Of a stretch of DNA of 64,000 nucleotides, positions 26,970 to 35,840 are shown in pieces. Numbering within the stretch: the stretch's first letter is position 1; every line of letters begins with the position of its first letter. The notes under the pieces were generated by a model. That model ran no database searches. It saw nothing but the letters and a program-made list of their open reading frames with translations, and was not told the DNA's origin. Source of the stretch: Gemmatimonadaceae bacterium (GTDB lineage: Bacteria; Gemmatimonadota; Gemmatimonadetes; Gemmatimonadales; Gemmatimonadaceae); assembly GCA_037721215.1 (NCBI GenBank), contig JBBJNV010000009.1:62001-126000 (forward strand). Reading direction: 5' to 3'. The translations under genes and the position numbers were made by a program.

Positions 26970-29402
26970 TTACGCCAGCTGCAAGCCGTCACGCGCACCA
27001 TGCACTCGCTTTGTGGCCATTCGGGCCATTGGCAACCGCTGAGCGACCGTCACGGCCGCACCAGCAAGCCAGAAGAAAATCCACCCCAGGGTTATGGAGT
27101 TGAAGACGACCGCCGTGACGCCGTTGATCGCGATGCCGACAACCGACAGCCACATTGCAAGTCCCATTCTTTGCTGGGCCAGGCTCTCGCCCTGCCGATA
27201 GAGACGCATCGCCGACCCACCGATTGCACCGAGCACGAGCAGGAGCAGGCTCAGGCCCAGCACGCCCATTTCGACGCCGTATTTGAGGTAGAGGTTGTCG
27301 CCCGTCAGATGCTTGAGGCCCGCGCGTACAGCCGTCTGATCCGCGGTGCCAAGGCCCGAGCCCCATGGGTTTTCGGCGAGCACCGCCAGCCCTTTCGTCC
27401 AGTCGGTAACATGCGATATGCTGCTTCCTTCCTGCCACGAAAGCGTGTGCCAGACGAAGGTGGGGAACCCGGGGATGCTGACGAAAGCGGCTGCGAATAC
27501 CACCGATGCGAGTGCCACCCCGGCAACGGCCCACTCGGGTCGCCTGATGAGGCATACGAACAGAACGAGCTGGATCAAGGCAACCAGAATCGTCATGCGG
27601 GTGAGCGTCAGCACCAGGCCTGTCACTACTACTGCATAGGCAGCAGTCAGCAGCCGCGTTCGGCTCTCGCGCAAAAACACCCATGCGGTTGCCAGTGGGA
27701 AGAAGAGGATGAAAGGAACCGCGAAACCCTGCCCGCTTAGATATACAGAGCCGGCTCTGCGAAAGAGATTGCCGCCTATCATCGTCCAGTAGTTGAGCGG
27801 CAGGCCATAATCGTTGCCGACCGTGAACGCGGAAACCCCGAGAAAGTTCTGGAAATACGAAGCGACACCGAGCGCAACGAGCATTTCAGGTGTCACAACA
27901 ATTCTTTCCAGGACACCGATGCCGCATGTCAGAACGATGAGGATAAACAGACTTCGCATCGCTCTGTCATCGGACACGAGTTCCGGCATCGCGCGACCCA
28001 CAAAGTAGGCGATCATGAAATAGACAGAATCGCGGATACCCAGAAACTCGGCGCCGGCCGGCAGATTGAAGCCCAGCCACAGATTTTCCACTAGAAGAAA
28101 CAGGGCGGCAGTCGTCATGAGTCCGCCAATCCACAGATCGGGCCAGGCAATCGCTGCCCGACCTCCGCGACCAGTCATGGCGCGCACCATTATAATCACC
28201 AATAGTACCGCGAGGCCGGCCTCCTTCCACGCAGCAATCGTTCTGACAGTGTTCTCCGGAAGTCCGAACCAGCCGAACAGCACCGTGATGATAAGGCTGT
28301 GAAACGCGAGTCCCCAGGCGAACAGAGGGAAGGCGACGCGGGCAGGGAACGACCGCGCGTCGGCGACGCCAGGAGAGCCCGACGCCTGCAACCAGGAAGA
28401 GCCAGGATTCTCACGTCGTTGTCCAGTCGCAAAAACTGCGACGCCCGCAGCCGCCACCGCGAGAACCCCACCGACAACGAGCGCATTCAACATCAGCAAC
28501 CAGTAATGCGGCCATACCGCGCGGCGGGGCGGCACCGCCCCGTCTATCACTGTGATTGCGCCCGCATTGTCCGCTTCGTCGATGCGAGCCGCGTCAAGTT
28601 GGCGTTGAAGCGAAATGCCCAGCAACGTCGCAGCGCTGCCGGCCCTCTGGAGCTGAGATTCCTCGAACACCAGCCGCGGCGAGTTTTCCCATTGCCGGTT
28701 GCGCTCGCGAAACTCACGCATCGCCTCACCGGACCGAGCCAGCGCAGCGTCAGCCTCGCGGACGCGCTGCTCGAGGAACAGGCGCCTGGATCGCTCACGC
28801 GACCCACGCTGCTCCTCGCCGAACACCTGCACCAGACTGACTGTGCGATTTGCGATCGCCGCTGAAACCTCCGGCCAGCGGGACTCAACCCTCAGCTCGA
28901 CAAGGTTGGATTCACCATTCACATTTGGCGACATCGCTTTACCAAGCTTCCTGAGCGCAATTTCCTCCGCGCGCCTCGGATCGTCCGCCTTTACCTGATA
29001 AATCTCGAGAAGTGAGGCGCTGTCGCCCTCTTGCGCACTGCGGGGGTCAGAAAATCTGGCCTGCAGCAGGCGCCGCCGCACTTCCACGCTCTCGATGAGC
29101 TGCACATAAAATTCGGGCGGCGGCATTGGTTCGGCTGCGGCCATTGTGAGCGACTGTGTCGTAGAAGCGGCGCCTCCCAGGGTAGCGGAAATCGCTGACG
29201 CGATATCCGTTTCGCTCCGTGCCGCAGTTATGAATGACGCGTGAGCCCGGTAGACCGGCGGCCGTAATAGTACGACGGTCGCGGCGACGAGCAGCGTCGC
29301 GCCCATCACTTTCAGCATCAGCCGCCGCCGCGAAGCGATGCCGACCACCCACATACTGAAGGTCAGTGGCGACGGGTGGGGCAGTTCCGGCATTGGAGCC
29401 AT
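26970..29402 (-). CDS. Fusion of a Wzz chain-length domain with an O-antigen ligase/polymerase domain
   Basis: An 810-residue inner-membrane protein with two parts. Residues 1-325 are a complete Wzz-type unit: helix 1 at about 28-47 (LMLKVMGATLLVAATVVLL), a helical periplasmic region, PPRR at 291-294 before helix 2 at about 298-325. Residues 355-790 form a ten-or-so-helix Wzy_C/WaaL-like domain with LTLTRMTILVALIQL at about 598-612, ENPWGSGLGTADQ at 677-689 and GDNLYLKYGVEMGVLG at 701-716, the conserved periplasmic-loop region of ligases and polymerases. The Wzz part is paralogous to the next gene upstream (same FYVQL, AQWPE-type and AARIDE blocks). It may both measure and transfer or extend the chain (inference). 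No kinase domain. Confidence 0.88.
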   Translation of the reverse strand: MAPMPELPHPSPLTFSMWVVGIASRRRLMLKVMGATLLVAATVVLLRPPVYRAHASFITAARSETDIASAISATLGGAASTTQSLTMAAAEPMPPPEFYVQLIESVEVRRRLLQARFSDPRSAQEGDSASLLEIYQVKADDPRRAEEIALRKLGKAMSPNVNGESNLVELRVESRWPEVSAAIANRTVSLVQVFGEEQRGSRERSRRLFLEQRVREADAALARSGEAMREFRERNRQWENSPRLVFEESQLQRAGSAATLLGISLQRQLDAARIDEADNAGAITVIDGAVPPRRAVWPHYWLLMLNALVVGGVLAVAAAGVAVFATGQRRENPGSSWLQASGSPGVADARSFPARVAFPLFAWGLAFHSLIITVLFGWFGLPENTVRTIAAWKEAGLAVLLVIIMVRAMTGRGGRAAIAWPDLWIGGLMTTAALFLLVENLWLGFNLPAGAEFLGIRDSVYFMIAYFVGRAMPELVSDDRAMRSLFILIVLTCGIGVLERIVVTPEMLVALGVASYFQNFLGVSAFTVGNDYGLPLNYWTMIGGNLFRRAGSVYLSGQGFAVPFILFFPLATAWVFLRESRTRLLTAAYAVVVTGLVLTLTRMTILVALIQLVLFVCLIRRPEWAVAGVALASVVFAAAFVSIPGFPTFVWHTLSWQEGSSISHVTDWTKGLAVLAENPWGSGLGTADQTAVRAGLKHLTGDNLYLKYGVEMGVLGLSLLLLVLGAIGGSAMRLYRQGESLAQQRMGLAMWLSVVGIAINGVTAVVFNSITLGWIFFWLAGAAVTVAQRLPMARMATKRVHGARDGLQLA

Positions 29403-29409
29403 AATCCGC

Positions 29410-30603
29410 TCAGACGGCTGGTCGCTGCGCGGGACTCAAGGGTTCCTCGGACCGCCCGACAGCGGATAGCGCTGACGAATTTGCATGGGATCCCATATAA
29501 AAAGCCGGCTGCTGGGCAGGTGCTCCCGGTTGTTCCTCTCGCGTCTCGGGTACAGCTCCGGGCCGTGCTGGCCTGAGGGCACCACGAAGATCAGCCCACG
29601 TGTTGGGATTCCGCCGCCGCCAGTCGGCCAATATCGCGGCGCTCCCCGCCACCACCAATCCCGCCAGGAGGCCAAGTGCGGCGGCGGAAAAGACGAGTAC
29701 TCCATAACGCGGCCACTGCGCCTTCCGTGGCGCAACGGCTGTGTCCACGACGGTTATCAGCGCGGCATCATTAATCTCGTCGATTCGCGCGCCTTCCAGT
29801 TGCCGATCGAGGTTTACGTAAAGATCAGACGCGAGTTCGACGTCACGCCTGATGCGCTGCTCCTCAAATTTCAGACTCGGGGCACTGACAAAACCGCGAT
29901 TCTGCTCATAAAAAAACCGCTGCCGCTCCTCTGCACTGCGCAATGCATCCTGAGCACTGTCGCGACGCATCTGCAAAAACGCACGCTTCGATTTGGAGCG
30001 TGACACTCGAATCTCACGGTTGAATGACCCTACCTGGCCGACCATCTCGTTGGCGATCTGCGCACTCAGCTCCGGCCACTGAGCGTCGACAGAAAACCAG
30101 ACCAGATTAGTCTTTGCGTCCCAGCCCGGGCTAACGGCGTCAGACAACTGCTTGACTGCCAGCTCGACGCGACGTTGCGGGTCTGCGTTCCTGATGCGCA
30201 GGATGGAGATGAGTGGTGCACTATCGCTCGCCGCAACAGTGCGCGGATCAGGGAAGCGCGTATCGAGCAGACGAGTCAGAAGTTTGCGGCTGGCCAGAAG
30301 CTGAACGTAAAACACTGGTGACTCGGACGGATCTCCGCCCATACTGCCGCCAAACTGGGAGATAATCCCGCCAAGCGCCGAACTTCCGCCGAGGCCACCA
30401 GGTAGCTTGGACCCGCCAGCACTGTTTGCGACAAAGGAGGCATTGCTCCGATACACCGGAGGGATTATGAAGGTTGCCGCAAGTGCGAGGGCGACAGCAC
30501 CAACCGTCGTGAGCGCGATGAGCCTCCAGCGCGCAGAAACACCAGCGATCCATCCCGTGAACGTGAGATGGCCGCCGGCAGTCGTCTCGTCTGCTTGTCG
30601 CAC
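29410..30603 (-). CDS. Wzz/GNVR polysaccharide co-polymerase
   Basis: A 397-residue inner-membrane protein. Helix 1 is LIALTTVGAVALALAATFII near residue 30; a Gly/Ser-rich stretch and a long helical periplasmic region follow; helix 2 is YGVLVFSAAALGLLAGLVVAGSAAIL near 315. A proline-rich cytoplasmic tail of about 50 residues ends the protein, without Walker motifs or a tyrosine cluster. It lies 7 bp from the Wzz-ligase fusion and 10 bp from wza, whose product it probably contacts in the export complex. Known Wzc homologues carry a tyrosine kinase here; this one does not. Confidence 0.88.
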   Translation of the reverse strand: MRQADETTAGGHLTFTGWIAGVSARWRLIALTTVGAVALALAATFIIPPVYRSNASFVANSAGGSKLPGGLGGSSALGGIISQFGGSMGGDPSESPVFYVQLLASRKLLTRLLDTRFPDPRTVAASDSAPLISILRIRNADPQRRVELAVKQLSDAVSPGWDAKTNLVWFSVDAQWPELSAQIANEMVGQVGSFNREIRVSRSKSKRAFLQMRRDSAQDALRSAEERQRFFYEQNRGFVSAPSLKFEEQRIRRDVELASDLYVNLDRQLEGARIDEINDAALITVVDTAVAPRKAQWPRYGVLVFSAAALGLLAGLVVAGSAAILADWRRRNPNTWADLRGALRPARPGAVPETREEQPGAPAQQPAFYMGSHANSSALSAVGRSEEPLSPAQRPAV

Positions 30604-30613
30604 GCTCTCCTTG

Positions 30614-33208
30614 TTACCTCTGCGCGATCGCGATGGCCGTTAGCAGGCTTGCGGCCAGCGCCGTCAAGCCGCTCAGCGTGGCAATGAAATCGACGCGCCG
30701 TTCGTTTTTGTCGCGCTCCGGCACATACACGCTGCTCCCCGGGCGCGGCTCGGGATTGTTCCTGAAGATGAACTTGCCCGACGTTGCCTCGACCTTTCCA
30801 TTTGGCTGCGTGACGTATGCGTACCGCAGATCCCCTCCCCGCGTGATACCACCTGCTGCTCGAACATAGTAATCCAGGTCTGCGCCCGGCCGGTACGTGA
30901 CCGCCACCGGCGAGTTCACTGCTCCCTTGACGCTCACTACGGCGTTGAAACGCGGAATGAAAATGGAGTCGCCGTCTACGAGCTGCAGATTGTCGCGCGA
31001 CCTGTCAGCGCGGAGAATTTCCGGAAGTGCAATCCCGATGCGCCCCACGCTGTCGCGCCTGCGAAAAAACGTGACCCCGTCCGCATATGCCTCGGGCGTG
31101 AGCCCGCCAGCGCGCCGGATGATATCCATCACCTTCTCGGTTTTCGTGCGAAGTGTGTATTCACCTGGGAAACGCACCTCTCCGGCGATCGTAACGCGTC
31201 GTTGCAATTCCCAGTTCGGCTGCCTGAGAATAAGCACGTTGTCGTAGGGACGAAGTGCCACTTCAGGTGACCCGCCGGCCGCTGCGGGAAGTCCGGGAGG
31301 CCCGAAATACTGGCCATTCGGCCCGATCTCGAAGATGTAACTCGAGTCGAGTGGCACTCGGAAGGTCGTTGCCGTGGCCCCCGCACGGCGATCCAGCGGC
31401 AACCGGGCGATCTCGGCTTCACGAAGATCCGCGCTCTGCTCGAGTCCTCCAGCCAGCAACACCAGATCGCGGACTGTCATCCCGTCCCGAAACGGCACCT
31501 GCCCGCTGGTGCGCACTGCGCCAGTGATTCCGACGAATCGCGTAGGCCGGAATTCGGTAACGGAGAATACGCGAATCTGATCGTCTTCCCTCAGCACGAA
31601 ATCTCCGATTACTCGCCCTGTCGTATCGGCAAGCGTCGCGTGCAGCTGAACCCTGGTCGAGTCGGAATTGAGCCGGGAAACCAGGACCTTGCCAAGATAG
31701 GAATCGGGTTTGAGTCCCCCGGCGGCGCGGAGTGCCTGCGACACGTTCATGCCGGCAGTCAGTCCGAGATTGCCTGGCTGCCATACGTTGCCTTCGACAG
31801 AGATGCGGTTGCGGATGCGTTCGGTAACCGGGAACACGCGGATAATGTCCCCCGCCAGCAACGGCACGTCAGAAGGGCTTCCCTCGGCCAGACTTACCGG
31901 GGAGATGTCGATGGTTACCCGGTCCCGCCCGCCTTCTCCGCGAGTAGCCGGGGCCTGGATACGCTCGATCTGCACCCGACGCCGAGAAGCATTCGGCGTG
32001 AAGCCGCCCGCGAATCGAATCGCGTCGGAGAGCGTCTCTCCCTGCTGAATTTCGTATGTAGCCGGCCGTGTGACCTCTCCCACGATTCGAACCCGCGGGG
32101 CGTGCACCGGGACGAGAATGACGTCTCCAGTTAGCAGCCGGACGTCGTGCGATGCGTCGCCGTTGATCAGATAGTCGTACACATCGAGAACGTCTACGGT
32201 TCTGCCTGCCCGCTTGATCTGGATGTTGCGCAGTGTGCCGTTGTCGGAAGGTCCCGCCGCCGCGAACAGCGCTGTGAGCGCGGTCCCCGCACTCGACACG
32301 CGAAAGCTCCCCGGCCTTATCACATCGCCCACCACATAGATCTGATTGCTGCGAAGTCGCACCGGGCTCACGGAAAAGCGGGTCGTGGCACCCCGGCCCC
32401 GCCTTACTCCGGAATACACGCGGCCGAGCCGGTCATAGAGGATACTCTCAAAATTGCCAAGCGTGATGTTGTTGACAAACACCTGTCCCACTTCGGGTAT
32501 CACCACGAACCCTTCACGCGTAACGTCCAGCTCGTAGGAAGCTGAAACGTCGCCAGTGAGGATCAGTGCCAGCCGGTCGCCAGGTCCAAGGCGATAATTT
32601 GCGTCAACCGGCCCGCTGAGATTCGGATCAGCCAGTGAGCTGGATCGGCGAAACGCGTCGAGACCAAAAATCACAAAGCCGCTGTCACGGTCGGCGCGGG
32701 TCGTGTTGTCCTTGAAGCCGGCGAGTCGTGCCTCGCATTGCTGGCGAAGCAACCGCTTGTTGGCGAGCGCCTTGGCAGCGCCGATTCCAATGGTATCAGC
32801 AGGATTGAGTGTCGCGTCATCCGTAAGCGCGTCGACGCTGCACCGAAGTGACGCGAGATCGGCGGTGTCGGTGATTGCGAGGGAGCGGAGCGCGTCAAAG
32901 ACCTGCTGACGAGGCGCTGCGCCGGGCGCTGCGCCGGGCGCGGAAAGCTCTCCTCCAGCCTGATCGCCGCCAAGAAGGTACGCATCGAGAATTGATTCCG
33001 GGTACCCCTCGGCGCGGAGCCGGGCCCGAACCTGATCGGGTGTCAAACCGCTCGAGAGAATTCGGGAGCGCAGTTCGCGGAGCAACGCAGGATTCGACTC
33101 AAGCATTGCCTGCGCCTGTGCCGGTGATGGATTCTGAGCACCGGCAACCACAGGTACAAGGCAGAGAATTGCGGCAGCGGCAAGCGACCGCAGTCTTGAT
33201 GGATTCAT
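30614..33208 (-). CDS. wza: Wza-type polysaccharide export protein with six SLBB domains
   Basis: An 864-residue export channel, much longer than E. coli Wza (about 380 residues). Signal peptide 1-24 (cleaved after AGA), no lipobox cysteine. Residues 25-200 are a low-similarity helical extension with an APGAAPGAAP linker. The polysaccharide-export domain is about 203-285 (YRLGPGDRLALILTGDV). SLBB repeats begin near 288, 372, 468, 557, 671 and 757, each with a G-x-V-x-x-P-G-like core. A terminal hydrophobic helix is at 842-862. It would form the periplasmic-outer-membrane conduit for the polymer. First of three genes with two Wzz proteins. Confidence 0.93.
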   Translation of the reverse strand: MNPSRLRSLAAAAILCLVPVVAGAQNPSPAQAQAMLESNPALLRELRSRILSSGLTPDQVRARLRAEGYPESILDAYLLGGDQAGGELSAPGAAPGAAPRQQVFDALRSLAITDTADLASLRCSVDALTDDATLNPADTIGIGAAKALANKRLLRQQCEARLAGFKDNTTRADRDSGFVIFGLDAFRRSSSLADPNLSGPVDANYRLGPGDRLALILTGDVSASYELDVTREGFVVIPEVGQVFVNNITLGNFESILYDRLGRVYSGVRRGRGATTRFSVSPVRLRSNQIYVVGDVIRPGSFRVSSAGTALTALFAAAGPSDNGTLRNIQIKRAGRTVDVLDVYDYLINGDASHDVRLLTGDVILVPVHAPRVRIVGEVTRPATYEIQQGETLSDAIRFAGGFTPNASRRRVQIERIQAPATRGEGGRDRVTIDISPVSLAEGSPSDVPLLAGDIIRVFPVTERIRNRISVEGNVWQPGNLGLTAGMNVSQALRAAGGLKPDSYLGKVLVSRLNSDSTRVQLHATLADTTGRVIGDFVLREDDQIRVFSVTEFRPTRFVGITGAVRTSGQVPFRDGMTVRDLVLLAGGLEQSADLREAEIARLPLDRRAGATATTFRVPLDSSYIFEIGPNGQYFGPPGLPAAAGGSPEVALRPYDNVLILRQPNWELQRRVTIAGEVRFPGEYTLRTKTEKVMDIIRRAGGLTPEAYADGVTFFRRRDSVGRIGIALPEILRADRSRDNLQLVDGDSIFIPRFNAVVSVKGAVNSPVAVTYRPGADLDYYVRAAGGITRGGDLRYAYVTQPNGKVEATSGKFIFRNNPEPRPGSSVYVPERDKNERRVDFIATLSGLTALAASLLTAIAIAQR
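32916..32943 (-). repeat. 12-bp tandem repeat in wza
   Basis: Two and a third copies of gcgctgcgccgg, encoding the APGAAPGAAP linker near residues 91-100 of the export protein. The copy number is a multiple of three bases, so slippage would change linker length and not frame. Confidence 0.7.
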
Positions 33209-33262
33209 CGCAAAGTAGGAGGTGAAGTAGAGTCTCGTTCGGCGCCGGCGAAAGGAAAAGCA

Positions 33263-33336
33263 TGGTCGCGCAGGGACTCGAACCCCGGACCTCTGCTGTG
33301 TGAAAGCAGCGCTCTAACCAGCTGAGCTACGCGACC
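33263..33336 (-). tRNA. tRNA-Val (anticodon CAC)
   Basis: A 74-base cloverleaf on the minus strand. The acceptor arms GGTCGCG and CGCGACC pair fully, the D arm contains AGCTCAGCTGGTTAGAGC, the anticodon stem CTGCT/AGCAG closes the loop TTCACAC with anticodon CAC, and the T arm has GGTTCGAGTCC. The discriminator base is A; CCA is not encoded. Confidence 0.95.
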
Positions 33337-33342
33337 GACATT

Positions 33343-33359
33343 TGGCCGCTCAGCGGCCA
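33343..33359. repeat. Perfect hairpin between the two tRNA genes
   Basis: TGGCCGCT, one base, AGCGGCCA: an 8-bp perfect inverted repeat just upstream of tRNA-Val. No T-run follows on either strand, so it is not a standard terminator. It could be a processing or pausing element or a protein site. Confidence 0.4.
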
Positions 33360-33481
33360 CAGCAATATTTCAGCGCCGACCGGAACGAAACCAACCGGAA
33401 AAGTAACGGCCGACCTGAAACCGAGTAAGTAGCCCCGCTCACGGTACACCAGGACCAGGCACGGGTGCCGCTACGGCTGGA

Positions 33482-33555
<74 letters not shown>

Positions 33556-33602
33556 GAACGGATATCAGAATTTAAGCCGCGTGGCACGGGTGACGAAAGG
33601 TG

Positions 33603-34256
33603 TCACCGGACGGCAATCAGGAACGCCGACCAACCCGTCCAGTGCTGCTGCGCGACATAGCGCTTTCGTGTATTCATCCGCAGCGCGCGGAATACCGGAT
33701 ACGCAGCGGTAAATATCCAGTTTCTCGACGTGCCACTTTCCACCGGCTTCAACCCGCACTGCTCAGCAAGCACCGCCAGCTCATCCACGGGTACCGGACG
33801 TATGTGGGTAGGGTCGTCATAGAAGTTCATGGTCACACATCCAGCGGCCTCGCCAGTTACGGTCGCCATCGTCTCCGTCTTCGGGTGTGGAGTCTCAATG
33901 TAAAGGCGACCACTGGGCTTGAGCAGTCTCGCTGACTCGAGCAGCAGGTGACGTGCGCTCGAGAGATGCTCAACCACGTGCATGCAGGTAATAGCGTCGA
34001 ACTTCGACCTGGACCATGGCAGCACATCGCTCTCGAAGTTCGCACGGTGGAACTCTGTCCCCGTGGGATAAGAATCAGGCGAGCCCGAGATGTCCGCGGC
34101 CGCCAGCGAAATGTCTGGACGAAGCTCGGCAAAATGCCGGAGCGTGCTTCCGTCCGAACTCCCGAGATCGAGCAGCGATCCGTTTGGCGGAACCAGGCTG
34201 ACGAATCTTGAACGAGTGTCAATCCACGGCACCGCTCGCCAGCGCTTCCAGTTCAT
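33603..34256 (-). CDS. Class I SAM-dependent methyltransferase
   Basis: A 217-residue methyltransferase. LLDLGSSDGSTLRHF at about 28-42 is motif I; AAADISGSPDSYP carries the acidic residue of motif II, and FDAITCMHVVEHLSSARHLL the following strand. LLKPSGRLYIETPHPKTE matches the methyltransferase-11/23 type used on sugars or small molecules. It is upstream of the tRNAs on the same strand and 45 bp downstream of the third Wzi-like gene. Substrate unknown, probably glycan-related. Confidence 0.82.
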   Translation of the reverse strand: MNWKRWRAVPWIDTRSRFVSLVPPNGSLLDLGSSDGSTLRHFAELRPDISLAAADISGSPDSYPTGTEFHRANFESDVLPWSRSKFDAITCMHVVEHLSSARHLLLESARLLKPSGRLYIETPHPKTETMATVTGEAAGCVTMNFYDDPTHIRPVPVDELAVLAEQCGLKPVESGTSRNWIFTAAYPVFRALRMNTRKRYVAQQHWTGWSAFLIAVR

Positions 34257-34301
34257 GCGCCGCGGGTCTTTGAAATACGGCAGTGACAGGTCAGAGCTGA
34301 A

Positions 34302-35840
34302 TCAGTCAAATCTCACGAGCCACCTGGGCACCCATGTCACTCTGGCACGCCCTTCAAAGACATTGATGTCGTAGCCGGCCATGTTAGCCCGGTTCGTGCT
34401 TTGATTCACACCGGCGTCCGCGGTTATCTGCCAGTCGCGGAACAGGATCGCTGCTCCCGACAAGCCGATCCGGTTGGTGGTCCATACGACTCCCGACAGA
34501 ATACCCGGTGTTCCTTCGAACGATGACGGTACCGGGTAAGCGTCGCGGTAGTCGCCCTGTCCCTGCCGCCTCCGGGCGACGTAAAGCCGAAGCGGCGCTC
34601 CCCGGACGATTGCCAGGTCCGACCCCAGCCGCACCTCGTCGTAATCGCTGTATCCGCGACCGAGCCCCACGCCGCGGATTGCGTATCTCTCGGCGATGTT
34701 GGGAGTGCGATAAGCCAGGTTCGAGACTCTCGTGTACGACGCGAAAATTCGGTGCTCGTCGAACGCCGGCAGTCCCTCCGCCGAAATTGTAAGGCCATAT
34801 GCGGAAGGTTCCCTGCACACGGTATCGCATCGATCGATCTGAATATCGTCGAGCAGAATCTGCCCACTGATGTTGCCCCTGGAGCGTGAGCGGAAGGCAG
34901 CCTCGAAACCGAACGCGAGATTCCCATCGGTCCGTTCGTTCTTCCAGCTCAGCCCGTAGACGTTCAATGGATTGAGAAGCGAGAACTCGAGCCCCCGGCC
35001 AACTCCGGAATACACGAACGACTCACTGAGCGCCGCTTCAAACCGGCCTCGATTTACCGCAAGGCGGTGTGCAGAGAGATAGCGCGATGATTCTACACCC
35101 GGGGTGAGGACGAAATTCTCCAGTTTGGCGATCACCGTGGACACGTTGAAACGCGACGTCCCCGCGCGGCCGTAAAGGTGGTCGTACGTGTAGGCGTCAT
35201 CGCCGAGGATGAGGCCTGAGAAGCGGGCTGGGCCCCACGATCGGGCGACGCGTCCGAACGTTGCCTCTCCGTATTTCCACTGGCTCCCGATGTAGGCGTC
35301 TTCGGTGCGACCCGCGATCGGGCGGTCCTGACCGCCGGTGAATTCGGGATCCGAGTTCAAACGATTGTCGAGAATCGCGCGCACTGACCCGGTAAGATGG
35401 CCGCCTCCCATCACGAAGTATCCCGCGACTGCCGGCGACAGATCATCGCCGGAATCCCCAATCATCAGCTCCCGCCGCGCAGAGGTCTGGGCGGTCGCGT
35501 AAACGTCAAATGTCGCTTTCGCCCGAAACTGGGACCGGCTGTTGGTTGCTTCACTGCTGTTTCGCAGATCATAACGACCGATTGAGGCGCGCAATGCACC
35601 GACATAGCTGGCGAGGACGCCGGTTGCATCGCGCCGGGAGCTACTGTCCAGAGCGTCCCGGACGCTGTTCACTGTGTAGGGTCTAGCGAGCACTGACAGC
35701 CCTGGCAGGAAGCCTCTCGCCAGCAGCGCATCGATGTAGCTGTAGGCAATGTCGTCGTTCGGCACGTAGGCAGAAGCCTGGCCGAACAGGCATGCCGGAA
35801 CCAACATCGCCACCGCGATAAAAGACCTTATCGAAACCAC
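34302..35840 (-). CDS. Wzi-like outer-membrane beta-barrel protein (copy 3)
   Basis: A 512-residue protein with a signal peptide ending near FGQASA, then a domain YSYIDALLARGFLPGLSVLARPYTVNSVRDAL that looks like the N-terminal helical part of capsule assembly (Wzi) proteins. The rest is beta-strand-rich with GRVARSWGPARFSGLIL, corresponding to the W-G-P segment of the other two copies, and ends in a strand with a terminal aromatic (WVPRWLVRFD), as barrel proteins need. It is more divergent than copies 1 and 2, so function in capsule attachment is an inference. Its start overlaps the DUF2279 gene by 13 bp. Confidence 0.75.
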   Translation of the reverse strand: MVSIRSFIAVAMLVPACLFGQASAYVPNDDIAYSYIDALLARGFLPGLSVLARPYTVNSVRDALDSSSRRDATGVLASYVGALRASIGRYDLRNSSEATNSRSQFRAKATFDVYATAQTSARRELMIGDSGDDLSPAVAGYFVMGGGHLTGSVRAILDNRLNSDPEFTGGQDRPIAGRTEDAYIGSQWKYGEATFGRVARSWGPARFSGLILGDDAYTYDHLYGRAGTSRFNVSTVIAKLENFVLTPGVESSRYLSAHRLAVNRGRFEAALSESFVYSGVGRGLEFSLLNPLNVYGLSWKNERTDGNLAFGFEAAFRSRSRGNISGQILLDDIQIDRCDTVCREPSAYGLTISAEGLPAFDEHRIFASYTRVSNLAYRTPNIAERYAIRGVGLGRGYSDYDEVRLGSDLAIVRGAPLRLYVARRRQGQGDYRDAYPVPSSFEGTPGILSGVVWTTNRIGLSGAAILFRDWQITADAGVNQSTNRANMAGYDINVFEGRARVTWVPRWLVRFD

